Of a stretch of DNA of 27,716 nucleotides, positions 21,917 to 27,716 are shown piece by piece. The position numbers and the translations under genes were made by a program. The stretch is from Spirochaetia bacterium (GTDB lineage Bacteria; Spirochaetota; Spirochaetia; Treponematales; Breznakiellaceae), in NCBI GenBank assembly GCA_025997655.1, contig BNUW01000012.1, forward strand, positions 1 through 27,716. The letters are read 5' to 3'. Under the pieces are notes generated by a model that was given only the letters and a program-made list of their open reading frames with translations, did no database searches and was not told where the DNA came from. The first letter of the stretch is position 1. Every line of letters starts with the position of its first letter.

Positions 21917-24649
21917 ATGGAAACAAGCCCTATGCTGGACCAGTACCGGCGGATAAAACGGGATCACCAGGGAGATGTTCTTTTTTTTCGCCTGGGTGAT
22001 TTCTATGAAATGTTTTCAGATGATGCAGTGGAAGTATCCGCCCTGTTAAACCTCACCCTGACCAGCCGCAACGGGCTTCCCATGTGCGGGATTCCCTACC
22101 ATGCGGCCCGGTCCTACATTGCCCGCCTCTTAAAACTGGGTAAAAAGATAGCCATCTGCGAGCAGCTTTCCGAAGTCAATAAGGGCAAGGGGGTAATTGA
22201 GCGTAAGGTGGTGGAGGTTATCACCCCGGGGACCACGGTGGACGAGGACTTTCTGGACAAGGGCAGTTCCAACTATCTGGGAGCTCTTTCGGGAACCGCC
22301 ACGGTGGTTTCCTTTGCCTATATCGACCTGAGTACCGGGGAATTCTACGCCACCTCCTTCCCCCAGGCTGCGGCGGCGGAAAAGCTCCGGGGGGAACTGG
22401 AACGGCTTCAAATCCGGGAACTGGTGGCCCAGGAATCCCTCCTCCTGGAGCTTGGGGAAATTGCCGCCGCGGTGCTGGACCGCTCAACCCTGGTGGTAAA
22501 CCGCTGGGCGGACTGGCTCTTTGACCTGGGCCGCAGCAGGGAACGGCTGGAGCGGCAGTTCGGCACCGCAAGCCTCCGGGGTTTCGGCCTGGAGGACAAT
22601 TCCCCGGAGATACTCTCCGCCGGGGCTGTTCTGGATTACCTGGACAACACCGCCCGGAGCCTTATCCCCCATGTCCGATCCCTCAGCCTTTACGGGGACA
22701 CGGAATACGTGGGCATCGACGAATCCTCCCAGCGGAACCTGGAACTGGTCCGTAACCTCCGGGACGGCGAACCGCGATTTTCCCTCCTGGAAGTGATGGA
22801 CGAAACCAAAACCGCCATGGGCCGACGGCTCTTGAAACGGCGTATCCTCCACCCTTTGACGGATATTGGGCGTATCAACACGCGGCTTGATATGGTGGAA
22901 GCTTTCTACCGCGACCAGAGTCGGCTCACCGCGGCCCGGGAACTCTTAGGGAAGACCCCGGACCTGGAACGGCTCTGTTCCCGGCTTGCCATGGACCGGG
23001 CCCACGGCAAGGACATGCTTTCGGTCAAAAATTCCCTGAACTCCTTTGAGACTATCCACCGGCTCAGCGGGGAACTGGGCGTGGGACCTGAAGGATCCCC
23101 GGTCTTTGAAACCGAAGCGGCTAAGTCTCTGAGCGATATTGCCCCGCTTATGGAACTCCGGGACCTCCTGGAACGGGGGCTTTGCGAGGACCCTTCGATC
23201 CTGCTCACGGAAGGGAACCTTATCCGGGACGGGTACAACGAGGAACTGGATGAGCTCCACAAGCTTCGGGATAACGGCCGCTCACTTTTGGAAGCATACC
23301 TGGAGGAGGAGCGCGAGACCACGGGCATTAGCAGCCTGAAAATCCGGTACAACCGGCTTATCGGGTACTTTTTTGAGGTCACCAAGATCCACCTTCCCAA
23401 GGTACCCAAGCGCTTTATCCGCCGCCAGGGCACCGTCCAGGGGGAGCGTTTTACCACGGACCGGCTTGCGGCCCTGGAGTCGGACATCAACGGCGCATCG
23501 GACCGGGTGGTGGAACTGGAAAAAAAACTTTTCCTGGAAATCCGCGACAAGGCCAAAGCGCTGATCCCGGAACTATCCGCCGCCGCCGCCCGTATCGCCG
23601 AACTGGATACCGCCCAATCCCTGGCGCGGGCCGCCACGATCCGGGGCTGGATACGCCCGGTGGTGGATGCCGAAAACCGCCTGGAGATCCTTGAAGGCCG
23701 CCACCCGGTGGTGGAAGCCCATTTGCCCGGCGGCGAGTTTATCCCCAATGACGTGGTTTTAGAGGGGGACGGGGTAGTCTTTGCCCTTATCACCGGTCCC
23801 AACATGGCGGGCAAGTCCACCTACCTCCGCCAGGCCGCGCTTATCACCATCATGGCCCAGGCGGGCAGCTTTGTCCCCGCAAAAGACGCGAAGGTGGGGG
23901 TTACCGACCGGATATACTGCCGGGTGGGGGCCTCGGACAACCTTGCCCGGGGGGAAAGCACCTTCCTGGTGGAGATGAACGAAACCGCGAACATCCTCAA
24001 CACCGCCACCGAGCGGAGCCTCGTGATCATGGACGAGGTAGGCCGGGGGACGGGCACCAACGACGGCCTTTCCATCGCCTGGGCGGTGAGCGAGGAACTG
24101 CTCGACCGCATCAAATGCCGGACCCTCTTTGCCACCCATTACCACGAACTCTCTATGCTGACCCATCCCGGCCTGGCAAACCGTTCCATGGAGGTCCTGG
24201 ACCGGGGCGGGGAAATAGTTTTTCTGCGAAAACTTAAAGAAGGCCCTTCGGCGGAATCCTACGGCCTCCACGTAGCCCGTTTAGCGGGCTTACGCGAAGA
24301 GGTTCTCCGGCGGGCTGCGGAGATTATGGAGCGGCTAAAGGAGGGGGAGAAGATCCTCCACAAAACGCTGCCCGGATTGCCGCCCCTAAACCTGCCGCCG
24401 GAAGCGGAGGGCGTCCAAACCCAGGATGCCCCGGCATCCTCCGCCGTCAGACCTTCGGTCTCCCCTCATGATGACCGCCTCCGCCATATCGCCGGTGATA
24501 TAGCCGCCCTGGACTTAAACCGCATGACCCCCCTGGAAGCCCTGAACTGCATCCATACCTGGAAAGCCCTCTTCGACGGTAAGGAAACCCCTAAAAGTTC
24601 CGCTAAACCGCACCGGGATAGTCCGGGGCCGAGCTTGTTTGACGAATAA
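21917..24649 (+). CDS. mutS: DNA mismatch repair protein MutS
   Basis: Mismatch sensor ATPase (910 aa). Domain I has the mismatch wedge GDFYEMF (Phe29-x-Glu31). Connector, lever and clamp follow. The ATPase has Walker A GPNMAGKST (Lys633), Walker B/signature VIMDEVGRGTGTNDG (Asp706-Glu707) and the ATHYHEL motif. The C-terminal linker is followed by LDLNRMTPLEALNCIHTW, the conserved tetramerisation/beta-clamp region of MutS1. The linker carries an extra AVRPSVSP (about 843-850) on a copy of the short palindromic repeat, in frame and tolerated. The start has GGAAG six bases upstream and follows the ompH stop by two bases. Operon position matches T. pallidum TP0328. No mutL is visible in the window. 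Confidence 0.97.
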   Translation: METSPMLDQYRRIKRDHQGDVLFFRLGDFYEMFSDDAVEVSALLNLTLTSRNGLPMCGIPYHAARSYIARLLKLGKKIAICEQLSEVNKGKGVIERKVVEVITPGTTVDEDFLDKGSSNYLGALSGTATVVSFAYIDLSTGEFYATSFPQAAAAEKLRGELERLQIRELVAQESLLLELGEIAAAVLDRSTLVVNRWADWLFDLGRSRERLERQFGTASLRGFGLEDNSPEILSAGAVLDYLDNTARSLIPHVRSLSLYGDTEYVGIDESSQRNLELVRNLRDGEPRFSLLEVMDETKTAMGRRLLKRRILHPLTDIGRINTRLDMVEAFYRDQSRLTAARELLGKTPDLERLCSRLAMDRAHGKDMLSVKNSLNSFETIHRLSGELGVGPEGSPVFETEAAKSLSDIAPLMELRDLLERGLCEDPSILLTEGNLIRDGYNEELDELHKLRDNGRSLLEAYLEEERETTGISSLKIRYNRLIGYFFEVTKIHLPKVPKRFIRRQGTVQGERFTTDRLAALESDINGASDRVVELEKKLFLEIRDKAKALIPELSAAAARIAELDTAQSLARAATIRGWIRPVVDAENRLEILEGRHPVVEAHLPGGEFIPNDVVLEGDGVVFALITGPNMAGKSTYLRQAALITIMAQAGSFVPAKDAKVGVTDRIYCRVGASDNLARGESTFLVEMNETANILNTATERSLVIMDEVGRGTGTNDGLSIAWAVSEELLDRIKCRTLFATHYHELSMLTHPGLANRSMEVLDRGGEIVFLRKLKEGPSAESYGLHVARLAGLREEVLRRAAEIMERLKEGEKILHKTLPGLPPLNLPPEAEGVQTQDAPASSAVRPSVSPHDDRLRHIAGDIAALDLNRMTPLEALNCIHTWKALFDGKETPKSSAKPHRDSPGPSLFDE
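24449..24461. repeat. Short palindromic repeat copy (inside mutS)
   Basis: AGACC-TTC-GGTCT within GTCAGACCTTCGGTCTCCC, in frame in the variable linker of MutS. The TCAGACC left side is the same as at 1663-1669. Confidence 0.55.
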
Positions 24650-24695
24650 GCGGTAAAAACTTGTACCCTGCGGGCCGTTTGACGATAGGAATAAT

Positions 24696-24764
24696 TTACT
24701 GCGCAAGAACTCGCCTATCGGCGAGGGAGATTCGGCGTCGCACGTCATCGGCAATAACAATCAT
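24696..24764 (-). pseudogene. Truncated toxin stub after the UPF0175 gene
   Basis: ATG 24764 overlaps the UPF0175 stop (ATGA) and starts MIVIAD, the usual first strand and first Asp of the PIN/DUF3368-type toxins that follow UPF0175 genes. It then reads DVRRRISLADRRVLAQ and stops after 22 residues. The rest of the toxin is absent, so this is a stub. The PIN identity rests on six residues and context, hence low confidence. Confidence 0.35.
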
Positions 24765-25030
24765 GAGGAAGCCAGCAGGCGTTCCAGTCTGTCCGCATCA
24801 GCCATTACTTCTTCTGCTGTTTGCTGGCGTATTTCAATGCCGTTCTCCACAAGGCGATCCGCGAAGGAAAAGCGATCCATTCCGGCTACCCGCGCAGCCC
24901 AGGCGACACTTACCCCCCCTTTTTTATACAGATCCATGGCAATGAGCTGTTTTGCGGTTTTTTCACCATGGGGAAGCTTATCTTTTGCCGATTGAGGAAG
25001 TTCTATGGTCAGCTGGTAGGTATCGGACAT
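24761..25030 (-). CDS. UPF0175-family antitoxin-like protein
   Basis: An 89-aa protein. After MSDTYQLTIELPQS comes the family core TAKQLIAMDLYKKGGVSVAWAARVAGM, followed by DRFSFADRLVENGIEI: a helix-turn-helix-like fold with an (A/M)DLY(K/R)KG signature. UPF0175 proteins are usually paired with PIN-domain (DUF3368) toxins and act as antitoxins. ATG 25030 is chosen for its GGAGA at 6-10 bases; the longer upstream frame (MLKTSFYYMFRAKK) has no ribosome binding site. The partner toxin downstream is only a stub, so this may be an orphan or decaying antitoxin. The DUF72 fragment upstream ends just before it, suggesting the module landed in or replaced that gene. Confidence 0.8.
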   Translation of the reverse strand: MSDTYQLTIELPQSAKDKLPHGEKTAKQLIAMDLYKKGGVSVAWAARVAGMDRFSFADRLVENGIEIRQQTAEEVMADADRLERLLASS

Positions 25031-25049
25031 ATAGGTCTCCTTCTTTGCT

Positions 25050-25184
25050 CTAAACATATAATAAAATGAGGTTTTTAGCAATGTTGCATGGGTGTCCTCG
25101 ACGAATTAAGCTACCTTCGGGGTACACCGGCCCCAGCCAATCGGTATAATAGAAGCCGCAGGTTCCCGTTAAAATCTTCGACAT
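25050..25184 (-). pseudogene. 5' fragment of a DUF72 (YecE-like) gene
   Basis: ATG 25184 begins MSKILTGTCGFYYTDW and continues LGPVYPEGS. This is the unmistakable N-terminus of the DUF72 family (I-x-x-G-T-S-G-[FY]-x-Y-x-x-W-x-G-x-[FV]-Y-P-E-G). Similarity stops near residue 25; the frame then runs LIRRGHPCNIAK to a stop at 25050. Full proteins have about 240-300 residues, so about 90% is missing. The break near 25110 probably marks the insertion or deletion that brought in the UPF0175 module. An intact promoter and the start codon remain. Confidence 0.7.
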
Positions 25185-25190
25185 ATTTCG

Positions 25191-25219
25191 TTTATACTAT
25201 ACAAGTATATAGTATGCAA
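25191..25219 (-). promoter_or_regulatory. Promoter with inverted repeat before the DUF72 fragment
   Basis: Minus-strand TTGCAT (25214-25219), a 17-base spacer and TATAAA (25191-25196), giving a start essentially at the ATG (25184). A perfect inverted repeat ATACTATA-caagta-TATAGTAT (25194-25215) fills the spacer and could be an operator. Confidence 0.5.
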
Positions 25220-25303
25220 GGGGTATGGCTAAATTTCGCTATTCCCCCGGACAATGGATGGATCATAGCGTGAGTTCAGAGTTTGATGAGGTTATATTTT
25301 GGT

Positions 25304-25651
25304 TTAGTTTTTCCGGCTTTGTAAAGATTCCGCCAAATAGCGGGCATTGTCGTATACCACTTTTTTGTCTCCTTCGGGGAGCTTTTCCAGAGACTGTACC
25401 AACTGGCGCAATGGGGGGTTAATATACAAAAAAGTCTTCTCTTGGGAGGGTTCGACGCCATTTACAAGGTACTCAACCGTAACCCCCAGGGCCTTGGCGA
25501 TACGGACAGCGACATCCGCAGGCGGCATGGATTTCCGACCGCTTAAATAGTGATTTAGTGTATTAAAATTGATACCTGTTTTCGCTACGAGTTGTTTCAC
25601 AATCAACCCCTGGTAGTCCAATTCACTTCGTAAGTTATCTGCAAAAGACAT
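25304..25651 (-). CDS. XRE-family (Cro/CI-type) transcriptional regulator
   Basis: A 115-aa repressor-like protein. Residues 1-62 form the HTH: MSFADNLRSELDYQGLIVKQ, then LVAKTGINFNTLNHYLSGRKSMPP and ADVAVRIAKALGVTVEYLVNG. The tail (LEKLPEGDKKVVYDNARYL) is a short helical dimerisation-like region. ATG 25651 is used; the longer frame starts at TTG 25660. There is no Shine-Dalgarno, and a TATTTT lies only 7 bases upstream of the ATG, so the mRNA may be leaderless. Two palindromic ATAGYCC-type sites lie upstream (25661-25680 and 25724-25741). The second covers the start of a divergent consensus promoter, so the protein probably represses itself and the plus-strand unit. The composition is AT-richer than the core genes, consistent with acquired DNA. 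Confidence 0.85.
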   Translation of the reverse strand: MSFADNLRSELDYQGLIVKQLVAKTGINFNTLNHYLSGRKSMPPADVAVRIAKALGVTVEYLVNGVEPSQEKTFLYINPPLRQLVQSLEKLPEGDKKVVYDNARYLAESLQSRKN

Positions 25652-25660
25652 ATTTTTCAA

Positions 25661-25680
25661 AATAGCCCAATTTGACTATT
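25661..25680. promoter_or_regulatory. Imperfect palindromic operator next to the XRE start
   Basis: AATAGCCCAATTTGACTATT, symmetric at the ends (AATAG/CTATT), ten bases before the regulator's ATG. Its half site resembles that at 25724. Confidence 0.45.
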
Positions 25681-25687
25681 GAAAGCC

Positions 25688-25716
25688 TTGACAATAATCC
25701 CATTGGAAATTATTAT
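25688..25716 (+). promoter_or_regulatory. Consensus sigma70 promoter divergent from the XRE gene
   Basis: TTGACA (25688-25693), a 17-base spacer and TATTAT (25711-25716). The predicted start near 25723 lies at the edge of the operator 25724-25741. It would drive the small ORF and the secreted-protein genes to the right. Confidence 0.7.
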
Positions 25717-25723
25717 GTGGGCG

Positions 25724-25741
25724 ATAGTCCATATGGACTAT
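25724..25741. promoter_or_regulatory. Perfect 18-bp palindromic operator
   Basis: ATAGTCCATATGGACTAT is perfectly self-complementary and sits at the transcription start of the plus-strand promoter, an ideal position for repression by the adjacent XRE protein. Confidence 0.65.
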
Positions 25742-25822
25742 AAACGAAGGTTAGGGATATATGAGTGCCTGGCGCCAGATTATCATAATTGAACCCTCAT
25801 ATTTGAAAAAAACGCCGTTTTT

Positions 25823-25972
25823 TTGTCCGCCCGGCAGGGCTACCGGGCAGGGAAAGCGGCCTTTTTCCTGGTTTTGGTACTTATCATTGCCCAATTCGCA
25901 CCAGCCCAAGACAGCGGCAGAGGCGGCGGCAATCAGGTTTTTACCATCGGTCTTGCCGGAGAGAAAATATAA
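25823..25972 (+). CDS. Small putative exported peptide
   Basis: An open frame of about 49 codons, ending at TAA 25970, encodes a typical signal peptide: basic start (SARQGYRAGKAA), hydrophobic core FFLVLVLIIAQF, then APAQD as the cleavage region. Only about 22 residues follow (SGRGGGNQVFTIGLAGEKI). The frame opens after a stop at about 25788. The only available start is TTG 25823, with no obvious ribosome binding site. A frame from ATG 25761 (MSAWRQIIII) lies 62 bases earlier; one frameshift in the A7 or T7 run would join the two. It is therefore either a small secreted-peptide gene or a frameshifted remnant of a secreted protein, just before the lipoprotein gene. Confidence 0.4.
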   Translation: MSARQGYRAGKAAFFLVLVLIIAQFAPAQDSGRGGGNQVFTIGLAGEKI

Positions 25973-26011
25973 CGGCCATTGGGCTGTTAAAAAAAGATAA
26001 GGAGAGAGAAG

Positions 26012-27127
26012 ATGAAAATGAAGATTTTTGGATGGCTTGCCATCGCAGTCCTGATCATGGTGTTTGTAGGATGCGGGAGTACCCCGGAATCCGGGGAGCG
26101 GTCCTCAACGGCAAAGGAAGCTCGTAGCGTAAATGTCAACTGGGATAGCGAATCCACGGGCACCCTGACGATTACCAACAATACCCAAGAGGCATTTATA
26201 TTATTTGCCGGCAGCATCTCCAATCAAGGTATCATTGGCGGTATTAAAAGCGGGCCGAATGTTACCCGGAACTTCGATATTTTTGACGATGTATCAGAGA
26301 ACAATGGCGTGTTTCTGTTACGCGCCGTTAGAGAATCGGATTACCGGTCAGAGGGAAGCAAGATTAATGAAGATGACGTAAAATTTGCTCGTCTGGTAAC
26401 CTACGATAAGAACCAGAGGAATATGAGGACCGATATTATCATTGACAATACTTCCGCCTATGGAGGGAATGAAATTGTCTTCTTTGAAAACGATTCAAAT
26501 CTTGTCCTTGAAATTCGTCTGGATAGTCCTACCGGTGAAAAGGTTGCTACACTTCCACCATTTCAGCGGAAAAAACCAGTCGCTTTACAGCCTGATCCCC
26601 AACGATTTGGTTATACCTACTATCCAACCTACATATATTACGATGAAAAACAGCATGATGTCCGTAGTATTACTACAACTGATTTAGCCCAGGGAATAAG
26701 CGCATTGCCTATTGATCCTGATTCAGGACAAAATGTTCCTTTTGTGGTGTTTCCTAAACCAAATACCAACAATATTTCACATCCTGTTGCAACGCTTATT
26801 GTGCGGAATGAATCAGACAGCGGTGTACTGTTCAGAACGGGCGCTTCGCCGCTCCGTAGTATCCGCGGTAATGGTATGATTAATGGCGGCGGGGAGGAAA
26901 CATTTGAACTTGATATGAATAAAATGACTACCCGTGAAATCGGCGGTCTAAACATTGATCTGCGCAAAGGGCAGGAAAATGTAAAACAGGTGGAAAGAAA
27001 GGCATATCAAGCCGGATGGAATTATACCCTTACCCTGGGGAGGGATGGTAATCTGACTTGGAGTGAAGACGGCTATCTGCCTGACGCGAACAGGCTGAAT
27101 ATAAGTCTGGTTAATGAAATCAGATGA
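26012..27127 (+). CDS. Putative lipoprotein of unknown function
   Basis: A 371-aa protein. Residues 1-21 form a lipoprotein signal (KIFGWLAIAVLIMVFVGC, lipobox VFVGC, lipidated Cys21), so it is expected in the envelope. I do not recognise the mature part. It is beta-rich and looks like two related halves: GTLTITNNTQEAFILFAGSI (from residue 50) and ATLIVRNESDSGVLFRTGAS (from about residue 262), each leading into a Gly-rich turn. The ribosome binding site is GGAGAGAG, 6-10 bases from ATG 26012; a second ATG at 26018 is possible. The stop overlaps the next gene's start (ATGA). The composition is AT-richer than the left of the window. It lies downstream of the XRE-controlled promoter, with no terminator seen between. 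Confidence 0.75.
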   Translation: MKMKIFGWLAIAVLIMVFVGCGSTPESGERSSTAKEARSVNVNWDSESTGTLTITNNTQEAFILFAGSISNQGIIGGIKSGPNVTRNFDIFDDVSENNGVFLLRAVRESDYRSEGSKINEDDVKFARLVTYDKNQRNMRTDIIIDNTSAYGGNEIVFFENDSNLVLEIRLDSPTGEKVATLPPFQRKKPVALQPDPQRFGYTYYPTYIYYDEKQHDVRSITTTDLAQGISALPIDPDSGQNVPFVVFPKPNTNNISHPVATLIVRNESDSGVLFRTGASPLRSIRGNGMINGGGEETFELDMNKMTTREIGGLNIDLRKGQENVKQVERKAYQAGWNYTLTLGRDGNLTWSEDGYLPDANRLNISLVNEIR

Positions 27128-27716
27128 AAATGGCAAGAAGAGATCGCCGTCATTCAGTAAGTAGAATGTCGGCTTTCCTTACCCCCGGTATTGCGGTATT
27201 ATTGTTCTTCGCCTATACGATGCATCCTGCGAATATTACAGTCGTACCGGAGGCTACACAACAAAAAATCATTTTTGTAAACGACTCGGCATTTTATGTT
27301 TCGATTAGACAAGAATCGTTCGGGGGAAATGAAATTTGCTCATTAAAACCTCGCGAAAGAAAAACGGCAATATATAACACCCAAAAAAATGAGACGGTAT
27401 TCTATCCGGTCTATGCAATTCCATTAAATGCAAAAAATTTATTAAAAGGACAATACGACAGTTCAATCTTTTTTGTACGGGCATCCTCTGATATTACGGA
27501 AGAAATTACCATCCCACCACCCAGGTATCTTGAAAATGATAATATGTATCTGGTCTTTTCAAATGCCAGTGGGAATTCTACAGGATTATTGCAGGGGAAC
27601 GCATTTCTGTCTGATTTTGGTAATACGGGCACAACAACGATTAATGCGGGTACAACTGCCATCTTTGAAGGTCCGATCAGTCGTTTTAGAAACATATCAT
27701 TATATCCGTCAAAAAT
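27124..27716 (+). CDS. Putative secreted protein, partial at the right edge
   Basis: Open from ATG 27124 (overlapping the lipoprotein stop by four bases, ATGA) to the end of the window with no stop, 197 codons so far. Basic N-terminus (MKMARRDRRHSVSRM), then a hydrophobic segment (FLTPGIAVLLFFAYTM, residues 18-33) that is a signal peptide or anchor without a clear lipobox. The mature part again has the pattern NDSAFYVSIRQESFGGNEI, then a Lys/Arg-rich turn and strands, and later MYLVFSNASGNSTGLLQGN. This echoes the NNTQEAFILFAGSI and NESDSGVLFRTGAS segments of the lipoprotein before it, so the two are probably distant paralogues that act together. Function unknown; AT-rich. Confidence 0.75.
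   Translation, partial: MKMARRDRRHSVSRMSAFLTPGIAVLLFFAYTMHPANITVVPEATQQKIIFVNDSAFYVSIRQESFGGNEICSLKPRERKTAIYNTQKNETVFYPVYAIPLNAKNLLKGQYDSSIFFVRASSDITEEITIPPPRYLENDNMYLVFSNASGNSTGLLQGNAFLSDFGNTGTTTINAGTTAIFEGPISRFRNISLYPSK

Noticed and set aside
24269..24285. Inverted repeat AGCCCG/CGGGCT in mutS
   Set aside because: It lies in the conserved HVARLAGLREEVL segment with no extra residues, so it is chance symmetry.
25225..25422. Plus-strand frame starting MAKFRYSPGQWMDHSVSSEF with AAGGGG upstream
   Set aside because: Its second half is antisense to the XRE regulator and shows no family similarity; at most the first 25 codons could be a remnant.
25829..25848. Hairpin GCCCGG/CCGGGC as a terminator
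   Set aside because: No T-run follows on either strand; it lies inside a plausible coding frame.
1..27716. tRNA, rRNA, tmRNA, RNase P RNA, SRP RNA or CRISPR arrays
   Set aside because: No tRNA-like cloverleaf, conserved RNA core or regularly spaced direct repeats were seen by eye; a covariance scan could still find something short.

Overview
The window looks like chromosomal DNA of a spirochaete of the genus Treponema, probably a GC-rich environmental or gut-symbiont species rather than a host-restricted pathogen. The main reason is the gene order tamB - bamA - ompH/skp - mutS (14287-24649), which I recall as the T. pallidum TP0325-TP0328 order. The Na+-pumping oxaloacetate decarboxylase and the Gram-negative outer-membrane assembly genes fit this. 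The species cannot be fixed from sequence alone.

Layout, left to right. (1) 1-386 holds no convincing gene. (2) 387-2034 is an IS1182-like insertion sequence flanked by CTAG, with a disrupted transposase. (3) 2035-2357 holds hairpins and a REP-like inverted repeat. (4) 2358-6166 is the oadG-oadA-oadB operon; OadA carries two biotinyl domains. (5) 6206-6709 is a decayed Phd/RelE-type toxin-antitoxin pair. (6) 6932-9797 is a long leader with a strong-RBS 25-codon ORF, then mgtE and a glycerate 2-kinase. (7) 9817-12324 holds an XRE remnant, pth on the minus strand, and a divergent CBS/DRTGG family II pyrophosphatase. (8) 12513-14216 holds a flavin-binding PNPOx-like protein, a solo 38-bp IS end fused to its stop codon, an exported protein of unknown function, and tmk. 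(9) 14287-24649 is the 10.4-kb envelope-biogenesis/mutS operon. (10) 24696-25184 is a graveyard of fragments: a toxin stub, a UPF0175 antitoxin and the 5' end of a DUF72 gene. (11) 25304-27716 is an AT-richer accessory segment with an XRE repressor, palindromic operators, a divergent promoter, a small exported peptide and two tandem secreted proteins of unknown function; the last runs off the right edge.

The conserved genes cover Na+ bioenergetics (OadGAB), Mg2+ uptake (MgtE), three-carbon metabolism, translation hygiene (Pth), phosphate metabolism (PPase), dTTP synthesis (Tmk), outer-membrane assembly (TamB/BamA/Skp) and mismatch repair (MutS).

The most unusual signal is a family of very short perfect palindromes (13-15 nt, core RGACC-TTY-GGTCY). 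Copies lie in the transposase (one frameshifting, one in frame), in the mgtE leader, and inside mutS. At least two look like insertions into coding sequence that can be delimited by comparison with the protein family. This resembles a miniature, compensatory-arm, protein-coding palindromic element. The mgtE leader, with its small ORF and mutually exclusive stems, is a second candidate for something undescribed.
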